A DNA stretch of 24,748 nt from a bacterium (GTDB lineage Bacteria > Patescibacteriota > Minisyncoccia > Phycocordibacterales > Phycocordibacteraceae): the NCBI GenBank assembly GCA_021781865.1, contig JAJXVZ010000008.1:1-24748 (forward strand). Direction: 5' to 3'. Shown piece after piece: positions 15,180 to 22,980 of this stretch. How positions within the stretch are numbered: the first letter of the stretch is position 1; each line of letters starts with the position of its first letter. The position numbers were made by a program, and so were the translations under genes. The notes below the pieces were generated by a model, which saw only the letters and a program-made list of their open reading frames with translations, was not told the origin of the DNA and made no database searches.

Positions 15180-15560
15180 TTATGTTTTTTCAAGCGTTCG
15201 ACGGCCAGAGGTCATCGTCTTGCGAACGTTTCCACGCCGCGTACGTGAATTAGTTTTAGTGCGCTGTCCGCGTACCGGTAACCCGCGCGCATGTCGTTCG
15301 CCGCGTGCACAACGGATATCCTTGAGCCGTTTGATATTTTGCCCAATTTCACGTCGCAATTCACCTTCGATAGTGAAAGACTCTGCGAGAGAACGTATTT
15401 TCTGTTCTTCATCATTCGTGAGCTCACTTCCTTTTTTAGTTGCAGTAATACCGGCCGTATTAAGAATCTCATGCGCACGAGTCATGCCGATACCGAAAAT
15501 GAGCGGCAACGAATAGGCAAGTTGTTTATCATCGGGAATAGTAACGCCAGCGATACGCAT
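15180..15560 (-). CDS. rpsM: Small-subunit ribosomal protein uS13
   Basis: 126 residues from the internal ATG at 15558-15560. The longer frame reaching 15626 overlaps rpmJ in another frame and is not used. The protein opens with RIAGVTIPDDKQLAYSLPLI, then FGIGMTRAHEILNTAGI, and ends with the basic tail region CARGERHARGLPVRGQRTKTN and TRRGN. uS13 contacts the P-site tRNA and the bridge to the 50S subunit. The order rpmJ-rpsM-rpsK-rpsD-rpoA-rplQ is the ancestral bacterial arrangement. Confidence 0.97.
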   Translation of the reverse strand: MRIAGVTIPDDKQLAYSLPLIFGIGMTRAHEILNTAGITATKKGSELTNDEEQKIRSLAESFTIEGELRREIGQNIKRLKDIRCARGERHARGLPVRGQRTKTNSRTRRGNVRKTMTSGRRTLEKT

Positions 15561-15567
15561 AAAATAA

Positions 15568-15684
15568 TTAACCTTGCCGCGCCTTGCGACGTGGATTTTT
15601 TTTGTTAATACGGTATAAACGCCCACCGCGACGGACGAGCTGATCTCCTGACTGTTGAACTTTTATCGATGCGCGAACTTTCAT
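15568..15684 (-). CDS. rpmJ: Large-subunit ribosomal protein bL36, cysteine-free form
   Basis: 38 residues with ATG at 15682-15684 and TAA at 15568-15570. The start MKVRASIK and the end [11 protein letters not shown] are diagnostic of bL36. The family's usual zinc ligands are three Cys and one His. Here they are replaced: the middle reads [19 protein letters not shown] with no cysteine at all, so this is the zinc-independent C-minus type. The location between infA and rpsM is the standard one. It is 14 nt from infA and 7 nt from rpsM. It lies within a longer out-of-frame reading frame and is easily missed. Confidence 0.93.
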   Translation of the reverse strand: MKVRASIKVQQSGDQLVRRGGRLYRINKKNPRRKARQG

Positions 15685-15698
15685 CTGTATTTTAAATA

Positions 15699-15938
15699 TT
15701 ACGTTAATCGACGCACTATTCTCGCTCGACCTCCATAAGGATCAAGCACCATATCCACTTGATCGCCAACCAAAACGCGAATTCTGTGTAAACGCATCTT
15801 ACCGGCGAGGTAAGCAAGCACGAGTTCTTCGGGCCGCCCTCCCTCCTCATCAGCAGAAACACGAACACGAAAAAGAGAATTTGGCAACACCTCTTCAACG
15901 ATACCTACTGCCGTTTTAATTTCTTCGCCGTCTTTCAT
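15699..15938 (-). CDS. infA: Translation initiation factor IF-1
   Basis: 79 residues from the ATG at 15936-15938; the open frame extends upstream, but conservation starts at this codon. It is a single S1/OB-fold domain: [16 protein letters not shown], then [21 protein letters not shown] and [13 protein letters not shown]. The usual bacterial form is about 72 residues. Here the loop between strands carries extra acidic residues ([12 protein letters not shown]). IF-1 occupies the A site during initiation. The gene heads the infA-rpmJ-rpsM-rpsK-rpsD-rpoA-rplQ block and has its own extended -10 promoter. Confidence 0.95.
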   Translation of the reverse strand: MKDGEEIKTAVGIVEEVLPNSLFRVRVSADEEGGRPEELVLAYLAGKMRLHRIRVLVGDQVDMVLDPYGGRARIVRRLT

Positions 15939-15963
15939 TCGGAACTCATGCTGGTGTAATACT

Positions 15964-15992
15964 ACACTAGCAGGTGTCCCAAGAATCGTCAA
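15964..15992 (-). promoter_or_regulatory. Promoter before infA and the ribosomal block
   Basis: On the minus strand TTGACG (15987-15992), 17 nt, then TAGTGT (15964-15969) preceded by TGC, an extended -10. The expected start leaves a leader of about 20 nt, in contrast to the leaderless candidates elsewhere in the window. Confidence 0.5.
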
Positions 15993-16003
15993 CAAACACT
16001 GTG

Positions 16004-17224
16004 CTAGGGATTGTTTACTATGACTGAAATTGCGGATGGATCCTGTGGAAATGTCTGTCTCCAAAACGGTCTCAGAATGATAACCGCACGTTTGACCTCT
16101 GGATAATTCGTTAGCGCCACTTCAGCTTCCGAACGTGTTTTCCCGGCAACTGCTGCTGCAATACGGCCTGGATCAACGGTATAAATAAACGCTGCAGTAC
16201 CAGTAATCGTGAACGAAAACGATGTCGCTTGTGGATCTGGTATTCCGAAATTCGTAAGCAGAAGGTTACTGGAAGACGCAATCGTTAGCGGCTCACCTTG
16301 ATAGCTACTCAGACCCGAAATTGATGAGGCGATTGTATCCGCAAGCGCTGTCTCCGGGAAGACAACTGCCGTAATTGTTCCCTGCTCTTTAACGTCGACC
16401 ATACCGGTCGTTGCCGATGGTACCGGTGCAAGCTCTTGAAATGTTGACGTTGCAGCACCGTTTAATAGTAAGTAGCCAACAGGAACTTGAGCCTGAATAC
16501 TTGCCAACAGATCTGGAGTAAGGGCCTTGATCAATACGTTACGCGTTTCGGCATCAAGTGTCGGATCTACGACAGGCACGGTTCCCGAGGCACCACCGGT
16601 CATAGCTTCTGACGAACGCGCATATACTTTGTTCTCAAGCGGTGATCCAGAAAATCCAGGAATGGTGAAAGAGGTCGGAGCAATATTATATGAACTCCCT
16701 ACTTGATCGGCATAGACCATCGCTGATACACTGCCAGGTCTTGTGGGGCTGCCACCCGGTATCGTCACTCCTGTATGGATACGGAAGATGAGTCCAGCTA
16801 CGGTTGCGAAACGAGTTGTCGCGATGAGCCGTTGAGCTTTTGCCTGCGTGTTGTAAATCGTAATCATGCCGGAAGCAAAGGAATGCACAACTTTCGAGCC
16901 GCTTCCCTGGACACTCTGCATTGCAATTTTTTGTGCGGTTATAATCTCATACGATAAGGTGCCGCTATTCTGGCTCGCCGTAAAGGAATTCTGAACTGCC
17001 GCAGAAACAGTATTCGGCGTGATCTCGACTGTAGCGCTTGAGAAATAGAAAAGTGCACCTATAGACCCGGCGATGACGAGCACAATAATAATAAATGTAG
17101 CGTAGGGAAACTTTGATGGCCGTTTAGAACTGCGAAGTGTTTTTTCATCTGGTGTTATGGGACTCTCTGATGAATCTATTTCTTTGCGACGAGACGGGGG
17201 AACAATGTCATTTATGGTACGCAT
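16004..17224 (-). CDS. Single-pass membrane protein with baseplate-J-like region
   Basis: 406 residues. A polar, charged cytoplasmic N-terminus (1-40) is followed by one transmembrane helix (about 41-62), with the rest outside the membrane. Residues 118-211 carry a pattern typical of the baseplate J/gp47-like family: a TIYNTQ strand, LIATTRF, GLIFRI, a VTIPGG turn, PGSV, YADQVGSSYNI, FTIPGF and a Ser-rich AMTGG ending. The C-terminal half has beta-rich Ala/Thr/Ser-rich sequence without a recognised domain. It follows the PilM/FtsA-like gene by 52 nt, so it may be the membrane partner of that cytoplasmic protein, a placement resembling PilM-PilN. An extended -10 (TGA-TATACT) ends 7 nt before the ATG. 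The function is unknown. Confidence 0.75.
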   Translation of the reverse strand: MRTINDIVPPSRRKEIDSSESPITPDEKTLRSSKRPSKFPYATFIIIVLVIAGSIGALFYFSSATVEITPNTVSAAVQNSFTASQNSGTLSYEIITAQKIAMQSVQGSGSKVVHSFASGMITIYNTQAKAQRLIATTRFATVAGLIFRIHTGVTIPGGSPTRPGSVSAMVYADQVGSSYNIAPTSFTIPGFSGSPLENKVYARSSEAMTGGASGTVPVVDPTLDAETRNVLIKALTPDLLASIQAQVPVGYLLLNGAATSTFQELAPVPSATTGMVDVKEQGTITAVVFPETALADTIASSISGLSSYQGEPLTIASSSNLLLTNFGIPDPQATSFSFTITGTAAFIYTVDPGRIAAAVAGKTRSEAEVALTNYPEVKRAVIILRPFWRQTFPQDPSAISVIVNNP

Positions 17225-17231
17225 GAAGATA

Positions 17232-17240
17232 AGTATATCA
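17232..17240 (-). promoter_or_regulatory. Extended -10 element before the baseplate-J-like gene
   Basis: On the minus strand TGA directly precedes TATACT (17232-17237); the ATG follows after 7 nt. No good -35 was found at 16-18 nt. It is consistent with a leaderless start. Confidence 0.4.
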
Positions 17241-17276
17241 GCTTACCGGGTACAAATGCGAGTGCACGGGTGTGTA

Positions 17277-18308
17277 CTATTTTTTTCCGGCAATTATCCG
17301 TTGCTGACCGTAGAGTATCATGAGGAACAGCGAGAGATCGGGTAAGACGGCGTTTGTCTGCCGTATCAATCCATTTATATGGCTCACGAGAATTGGAACA
17401 ATCCTGGGTGGATTATCCGAGAGCCAGAGTTTTTCAAGATTTGTCGTGCTAAATTTCTGCTGTAAAAAAGAAACATCTGGTTCACGCGCGAGTAATAATA
17501 TAGTGCGCGGCAAGGGATAGCTCTTCGCAAGTTCCGCAAATTCCGTAGCAACAGTGTCCATCCAAGTATCATTCGCACGGCTACTCGTCTCGGTTATGGC
17601 CATGAGAAGGCCTTTGCGCACAAGCGCAATAGAGGTCAAGGATGCGGCTGCGTCAACGATGAGCATGTCATGTTCGTGTGGAAATATTTTACGTATCGCT
17701 TGGTAACGCAATGAGCTACTCGTAATGGGCAGAATGCGTTTAGTATGATACAAACCCTGAAGGATTGCTAAGATAGCGTGAGCGACTTTCTCATCAATAA
17801 GTGAAGTGAGAACGATAATCGAAGCGCGATGTGCCTGCTTCCCATACGGATCGCTGGTTTCGTACCCGTTCAGGATAGTACCGATAACGCTCTCGTCGAC
17901 AAGAATTTTCCCAGGAGTAACAACGTTGGTTTCTTCTAGCTTCTTAATAACCAAGTTTTTGGTAAAAATAAAAGAGGTTTTTTGTTCGATGTGTTCAATA
18001 TGAACTGATGTTTTTTGCCACGGCGTGTCAATTGAAACAATGATGTCGCTTGCGAATCCGCTACCGGTTACACGCATGAGAGCTGGAGCGCCTTCGCGGA
18101 TTAACGTGGCACCAAGTATTTGAAGTGCGCGAACCATTGCTTGTTCTTGAGGCTCACCTCCACGCGCCTCAATGGGAAAACGTCGCGTATAAAGTAACAT
18201 AGGCAGTTCATTCTCCGGATAATGTGCATATGCTCCCGCGACTGAATTCGCACTAATATCTATAAGTATAATCGATTCCGCATGTTTCTTACTCCGGAAA
18301 AGATTCAT
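17277..18308 (-). CDS. PilM/FtsA-like actin-fold protein
   Basis: 343 residues, soluble. The N-terminus ILIDISANSVAGAYAHY corresponds to the phosphate-1 loop of the actin/Hsp70/FtsA fold, where a conserved Asp starts the motif. A second loop near residue 210 (MLIVDAAASLTSIALVRKG) corresponds to phosphate 2, although the usual DxGxxxT is degenerate. A third nucleotide-pocket motif was not clear. Such proteins (PilM, FtsA-like) act at the membrane in pilus assembly or cell division. It starts 4 nt after alaS, and the next gene encodes a single-pass membrane protein, the arrangement expected for a PilM-like partner. No other pilus genes are in the window, so the pathway is not established. Confidence 0.65.
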   Translation of the reverse strand: MNLFRSKKHAESIILIDISANSVAGAYAHYPENELPMLLYTRRFPIEARGGEPQEQAMVRALQILGATLIREGAPALMRVTGSGFASDIIVSIDTPWQKTSVHIEHIEQKTSFIFTKNLVIKKLEETNVVTPGKILVDESVIGTILNGYETSDPYGKQAHRASIIVLTSLIDEKVAHAILAILQGLYHTKRILPITSSSLRYQAIRKIFPHEHDMLIVDAAASLTSIALVRKGLLMAITETSSRANDTWMDTVATEFAELAKSYPLPRTILLLAREPDVSFLQQKFSTTNLEKLWLSDNPPRIVPILVSHINGLIRQTNAVLPDLSLFLMILYGQQRIIAGKK

Positions 18309-18312
18309 GCGT

Positions 18313-20148
18313 TTATTCTAACACCGCCTTGATGCGGCGTACTCCAGAAGAAGACGCTTCTTCTTTTAGAATGTGAAATCGAGCACCATTGGTGCCGAGC
18401 TCGGCGGTATTACGAACATGCGGACCACCACAGAATTCTATTGAAAATGCTTCGGAAAATCTTGGGTCAGTTTCGGTCGCATTTTTAGGACCCACTGAAT
18501 ATACGCTTACTTGCTCTGGATAGTTCGCGCCAAATTCGCGTTCGGCACCAAGTTTCTCGGCTTCCCCTTTCTTCATCACAATATGTATAATTGGTAATGC
18601 TTCGATAATCTTTTCATTCACAATCCTTTCCACCTCCGTTTTTTGTTCCGATGTCATTTTTTCTCCATAAGAAAAATCAATACGAAGTCGTTCGTTTGTA
18701 ATGTTACTTCCGCGCTGATGCACACCTGGGCCAAGTACCACCTGAAGCGCCCTCAGCAGAAGATGATGCGCAGTATGATACCGTACGGTTTCTTCCGCAT
18801 GATCGGCAAGTCCGCCAGCGAATTTTTCTGCAGCGCCCGTACGAGAAAGTGCGCGATGTTTTTCCATTTGCTCTTGCACCGCGTTGAGATCAACTGATAC
18901 GCCACGCTCCGCAGCGATTTCCGTGGTGAGTTCCACCGGGAATCCATAGGTAGTGAACAATGTAAATGCATCCACATGATTCCCCATTTTTTCAAGCTCA
19001 TGGAGACCATGCTCGAGCGTTTTTTTAAATTGACGCTCTTCTTTCTCAAGCGTCTCGCGAATAACTTTTACTGCTTTAGATACAAATGGATAGGCGTCTG
19101 CGTATGCGGCACCAAATTCCTCTGCGATATCAGCAAGTACAGCGCCTTGGATGTCCAACTTGCTAATTTCACGAATAGATCTGCGGATGAGCCGACGTAG
19201 TACGTAGCCTTGCTCGGTGTTGGATGGGCGAATACCTGATGCAATGAGAAATGCGGCTGCGCGTATGTGGTCAAGAATGATGCGAAATGAGTGCGTCACG
19301 TGCGTGTTAGAGCCGTAGGACTTGCCCGAACGTTTTTCGAGTATGACACGCGCCGCATCAAACACGTCGATAAGAAAAACATCCGGATTATTACGCGTTG
19401 CCGCCGCAAGACGTTCGAGACCGCCACCAAAATCAACGTTCTTCTTCGGCAATTCCTTGAAACTTCCATCCTGTTGTTTGATGAACTGCATAAAGACGGA
19501 ATTGCCGATTTCGATAAAACGACCGCAATCACAATTCGGGTGGCACTTTTCTCCAAATTTAACGTCATGCGGTGTACCAAAATCATAGAAGACCTCTGAA
19601 TCCGGGCCGCCAATTTCTCCCGCGGGCATTTTATTCGGTACTCCTGCCCTGCTCCACCAATTCTTTCGTGCCCCGTAAGAAAATATGTGATCATCGGCGA
19701 TGTTAACCGATTTCCAAATCCCAACCGACTCTGTATCCTTCCCCATGCCACTTTCCTCATCGCCGGAAAAAGTTGTGACAAAAAGTTTTCGCGAATCGAG
19801 CCCGAGCCCTTCATGGTGAGACGTGAGAAACTCAAAAAGCCACGGTAGTTGTTCTTTCTTAAAATAATCCCCAAAGGACCAATTGCCGAGCATTTCAAAA
19901 AATGTCGTATGCCGGTTGTCACCAATCTCCTCAATATCTTCGGTGCGGAATGAAATTTGCGAATTGACCAGTCGCTTCCCTTCCGGATGCGAAAGCCCCA
20001 TAAAGTATGGTACGAGTGGCTGCATGCCACTCGAGGTGAAGAGTGTCGTTGGGTCATTTTCTGGTACGATAGAAGCAGAAGGGATATGCACATGCCCGCG
20101 TTTTACGAAGAAATCAATATAACGTTTTCGTACTTCCTCGACTTTCAT
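18313..20148 (-). CDS. alaS: Alanyl-tRNA synthetase, short form without C-Ala domain
   Basis: 611 residues against about 875 in E. coli. The class II catalytic domain is at the N-terminus (FTSSGMQPLVPYF; motif 2 around RHTTFFEMLGNWSFGDYFK; motif 3 GGGLERLAA). A tRNA-binding helical region follows (YVLRRLIRRSIRE). The editing domain, which removes Ser and Gly mischarged onto tRNA-Ala, keeps its metal ligands HTAHH and CGGPH. The protein ends directly after the editing domain (SSSGVRRIKAVLE), so the C-terminal oligomerisation/C-Ala domain is absent. The stop is a normal TAA with the next gene 4 nt away, so this is not a frameshift. It is the first gene of the long minus-strand directon. Confidence 0.96.
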   Translation of the reverse strand: MKVEEVRKRYIDFFVKRGHVHIPSASIVPENDPTTLFTSSGMQPLVPYFMGLSHPEGKRLVNSQISFRTEDIEEIGDNRHTTFFEMLGNWSFGDYFKKEQLPWLFEFLTSHHEGLGLDSRKLFVTTFSGDEESGMGKDTESVGIWKSVNIADDHIFSYGARKNWWSRAGVPNKMPAGEIGGPDSEVFYDFGTPHDVKFGEKCHPNCDCGRFIEIGNSVFMQFIKQQDGSFKELPKKNVDFGGGLERLAAATRNNPDVFLIDVFDAARVILEKRSGKSYGSNTHVTHSFRIILDHIRAAAFLIASGIRPSNTEQGYVLRRLIRRSIREISKLDIQGAVLADIAEEFGAAYADAYPFVSKAVKVIRETLEKEERQFKKTLEHGLHELEKMGNHVDAFTLFTTYGFPVELTTEIAAERGVSVDLNAVQEQMEKHRALSRTGAAEKFAGGLADHAEETVRYHTAHHLLLRALQVVLGPGVHQRGSNITNERLRIDFSYGEKMTSEQKTEVERIVNEKIIEALPIIHIVMKKGEAEKLGAEREFGANYPEQVSVYSVGPKNATETDPRFSEAFSIEFCGGPHVRNTAELGTNGARFHILKEEASSSGVRRIKAVLE

Positions 20149-20179
20149 AAGAAAAAGATAGCACGAGACAAAAGATTCA

Positions 20180-20185
20180 TATACT
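20180..20185 (+). promoter_or_regulatory. -10-like hexamer before the M13 peptidase gene
   Basis: TATACT, 10 nt before the ATG at 20196 and 4 nt before the alternative GTG at 20190. No clear -35 is present. It lies in the 47-nt gap between divergent alaS and this gene. Confidence 0.3.
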
Positions 20186-20195
20186 ATGAGTGTCT

Positions 20196-22160
20196 ATGCA
20201 AAAAAAATGGGGATTTGATACACGTGATATTGACGCCGCAATACGACCGCAGGATGATTTTTATCAATATGCAAACGGAGGGTGGCTAAAAAGAAATCCA
20301 GTTCCGCCGCACGAGTCACGTTGGGGCTCGTTCCTTATGCTCCGTTATGATACCGAAAAGAAACTTCGGAAACTCATTATGGGACTTGCTATCGCGAAAA
20401 ATCTCAAGATTGGGAGTCCAGAACAAATGGTGCGTGATTTTTACCGCTCCGGTTTAGATATGAAGCGCCGAAACGCACTTGGTCTTGCTCCGCTTCGAAC
20501 ATGGTTGAATCGCATCGAAGAGATACGCGACGTACCATCGCTCGTTTCGACCATCGGTCACATCGAAAAGATTGGCGGCGGAGGTCCTTGGGGTACCGCG
20601 GTTGATCAGGATATGAAAAACAGTAACAAATATATCATCTATATTCACCAGAGCGGTCTTGGAATGCCTGATCGTGACTACTACCTAGGAAAAGATCCAG
20701 AATCACTGCGCGTACGCACCGCGTATGAAAAATATATCGAGGCCGTATTCACACTTACAGCAGCTACTAAATCCACGGCAAAAAAATACCGCAATACAGT
20801 CATGCGTATTGAAACGGGTCTTGCTGAAATCTCGATGCCTAAAGAAGAATTACGCGACGTTGACAAGGTTTATCACAAGATGCGCACTTCCGCACTCATG
20901 CATCTTACGCCCCATATAGACTGGCGTTCCTATCTCAAGATCATCGGAACTGATGAGGTGCGCGAGGTCATTATTATGCAACCAAAGTTTCTCAAGGCCA
21001 TGGACGCAATGCTCGTAAACGAGTCCATAGATGATTGGAAAATATATTTGACTTGGCAGCTTATTAATGGAACGGCGAGTTATCTTTCGGAAAAATTCGA
21101 GAAGCAAAATTTTTCTTTTTACGGCACAGTTCTTTCTGGTACAAAGACAATGAAGCCTGCATGGCGACGTGCGCTCCGTGTAGTTAATGGCAGTCTTGGA
21201 GAGGTTCTCGGAAAACTTTATGTACGCGCATATTTTAGTCATGGGGCGAAGAAGAAAATTGCTACCGTTGTTGACGACCTTTTTGAGGCATACGAGGCAC
21301 GTATCAAGAATCTTGACTGGATGAATAGTTCAACAAAGGGGAAGGCGCTCAAAAAACTACATCAGATGACGCGTAAGCTTGGCTATCCAGACAAATGGCG
21401 TAGTTACAAAGGACTTGTAATCAAATCGGATGACTATTTTGGTAACGTGGTTCGTGCAACAGCGTTCGAGCACACGTTTACCATGCGCCGTCTTAAGAAG
21501 CCCGTTGATCGGAAGGAGTGGTTCATGACGCCGCAAACCGTAAACGCATATTGTAGCTTCGGTCTAAATGACATTGTCTTCCCTGCTGCCATACTACAAC
21601 CGCCATTCTTTTCAATTGATGCTGATGATGCGGTTAACTATGGCGGTATCGGCACCGTCATCGGTCATGAGATCACGCACGGCTTTGATGACCAAGGATG
21701 TAAATTTGATGGGAAAGGTAATCGTATCACTTGGTGGACGAAACAAGACCATACACGTTTTACTAAAAAAGCCGCAATGCTTGTTAAAGAATTCAATGCT
21801 TACAAAGTAAGCGATAATCTCAAGGTAAACGGGCAACTGACACTTGGCGAGAATATTGCTGACCTCGGCGGCGTTTCCATAGCATATGACGCGTATAAAC
21901 TCCGCCTTGCGAAAACTGTCCGAAAAGACATTAACGGCTTCACTCCCGAGCAGCGTTTCTTTCTGAGCTTCGCACTCTTTGAACGTGAAAATAGTCGTCC
22001 CGAGGCTGAAAAAACTCAAGTGCTTACTGACCCGCATTCACCCGGTAGATATCGCATAAACGGACCAGCTTCAAATCTCCCTGAATTTTATGAGGCCTTC
22101 AACGTAAAGGAGGGTGATAAACTTTATCGAAAGTCTAAAGATCGCGCGAAAATTTGGTGA
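20196..22160 (+). CDS. M13-family zinc endopeptidase (neprilysin/PepO-like)
   Basis: 654 residues from the ATG at 20196; a GTG at 20190 in frame would add two. The N-terminal signature is RPQDDFYQYANGGWL, then SRWGSF. The zinc site VIGHEITHGFDDQG supplies His491, Glu492 and His495, and ENIADLGG supplies the third ligand Glu (about 552). The segment NAYCSFGLNDIVFPAAILQPPFF is the NAYY-like substrate-binding region, with Y-to-C at the last position. The C-terminal RYRINGPASNLPEFYEAF and the final KIW are conserved. M13 enzymes cut short peptides. There is no signal peptide, so this one should act in the cytoplasm, perhaps recycling peptides in a cell with few biosynthetic pathways. A strong terminator follows. 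Confidence 0.95.
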   Translation: MQKKWGFDTRDIDAAIRPQDDFYQYANGGWLKRNPVPPHESRWGSFLMLRYDTEKKLRKLIMGLAIAKNLKIGSPEQMVRDFYRSGLDMKRRNALGLAPLRTWLNRIEEIRDVPSLVSTIGHIEKIGGGGPWGTAVDQDMKNSNKYIIYIHQSGLGMPDRDYYLGKDPESLRVRTAYEKYIEAVFTLTAATKSTAKKYRNTVMRIETGLAEISMPKEELRDVDKVYHKMRTSALMHLTPHIDWRSYLKIIGTDEVREVIIMQPKFLKAMDAMLVNESIDDWKIYLTWQLINGTASYLSEKFEKQNFSFYGTVLSGTKTMKPAWRRALRVVNGSLGEVLGKLYVRAYFSHGAKKKIATVVDDLFEAYEARIKNLDWMNSSTKGKALKKLHQMTRKLGYPDKWRSYKGLVIKSDDYFGNVVRATAFEHTFTMRRLKKPVDRKEWFMTPQTVNAYCSFGLNDIVFPAAILQPPFFSIDADDAVNYGGIGTVIGHEITHGFDDQGCKFDGKGNRITWWTKQDHTRFTKKAAMLVKEFNAYKVSDNLKVNGQLTLGENIADLGGVSIAYDAYKLRLAKTVRKDINGFTPEQRFFLSFALFERENSRPEAEKTQVLTDPHSPGRYRINGPASNLPEFYEAFNVKEGDKLYRKSKDRAKIW

Positions 22161-22210
22161 TTCGCTCCGTATTAGAGCCAAGTGATATTCCGTGTGCACG
22201 CTCATACACC

Positions 22211-22238
22211 AAAAACACCGCGCAATTGCGGTGTTTTT
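22211..22238 (+). terminator. Rho-independent terminator of the M13 peptidase gene
   Basis: AAAAACACCGC (22211-22221) pairs perfectly with GCGGTGTTTTT (22228-22238) across a 6-nt loop, and a T-rich stretch follows. It is bidirectional in form and lies 51 nt after the stop. Confidence 0.9.
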
Positions 22239-22265
22239 CATATTTTTCGATACGATTAGAGAATC

Positions 22266-22283
22266 GAGCCTCTATTGAGGCTC
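22266..22283. repeat. Palindrome at the left edge of the transposase remnant
   Basis: GAGCCTC-TATT-GAGGCTC, a perfect 7-bp inverted repeat with a 4-nt loop, ends 3 nt before the first recognisable transposase codons. It could be the remaining end of the insertion sequence; no matching right end is present. Confidence 0.4.
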
Positions 22284-22286
22284 ATC

Positions 22287-22966
22287 GTGCCTAAAAAACG
22301 CTGCTCAAAATGCCGCAAACCCATGGTACGGGAAAGTCTCACTCGCACGCAAAGTACAGCGGTGGTTCTGTCGGGACTGCATGCGCACAGAGACACGGCG
22401 GAGACCCGACAATGAAAGACGCCGGGATGCTCGATCGACTGCTTGCATCGTGGATGGCGGGTATGGAGTCGCTCTAATTCATCGCCGCACGGAAAGGATT
22501 GTCGCGCGAACATTTGACGCCATTTCGTGTGGCAACGGTGTTGCATTCATTCTGCGCGCTCTCGATCACAATCGAGTGACGTGGGGCTTCGCGGAACACG
22601 AAGACGCTGAAGTGTAGTTCGCCGCGATGCAGCGGATCGTGGGGATGCCCCGAGCGCTCGTCTCCGACCACCAAAAGGCCTGCGTTCGGCAACGTCTCTC
22701 ATCTTTCTCGATGTCCTGCATCAGCGTTGTCAGGCACATATCATCCGTCAGGCGTTAATATGGATCACCAGATACCCAAGAACGATTGCTGGAAGGACGC
22801 TGCGCGTACTGGTTGTACGTCTCTCGAGAGTCGATCGTGAAGATGATGCGCGCATATGGGTCGCAACCTTCGAACGATGGCTCGAACACTTCAAACCATT
22901 CCTTGCCGAAAAGACCGAGGGTCCAAATGGGCGGATGTGGTACACGCACCGTTATTTGCGCAAGGT
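22287..22966 (+). pseudogene. Decayed and truncated DDE transposase (MULE/IS256-like)
   Basis: Transposase sequence continues through three frames. Frame one starts near 22287 with a zinc knuckle half (PKKRCSKCRKPMV). The second frame (about 22330-22690) gives QRWFCRDC, then the first catalytic Asp in IVDGGYGVAL, WGFAEHEDAEV, an in-frame TAG at 22615-22617, and the second Asp in RALVSDHQKA. The third frame (from about 22700) gives LHQRCQAHIIRQAL, the CxxH box found between the second Asp and the Glu in MULE-type transposases, then FKPFLAEKTEG and RMWYTHRYLRKV. The third catalytic Glu and the C-terminus are missing. At least two frameshifts, one nonsense codon and a 3' truncation make it non-functional. 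The remnant runs straight into the tail of the first secreted-array gene. The exact IS family was not determined. Confidence 0.75.
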
Positions 22967-22980
22967 GATGGGATTTATTA

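Noticed and set aside
18315..18320. TAGAAT 6 nt before the start of the PilM-like gene as another leaderless promoter
   Set aside because: It is made by the last codons and stop of alaS, has no -35, and the genes are only 4 nt apart, so chance is as likely.
19296..20093. 265-residue minus-strand ORF inside alaS
   Set aside because: Out-of-frame shadow of the conserved alanyl-tRNA synthetase.
20190..22160. UGA recoding as in Gracilibacteria/SR1
   Set aside because: TGA serves as stop for the M13 gene, and I saw no internal TGA codons in the conserved genes examined.
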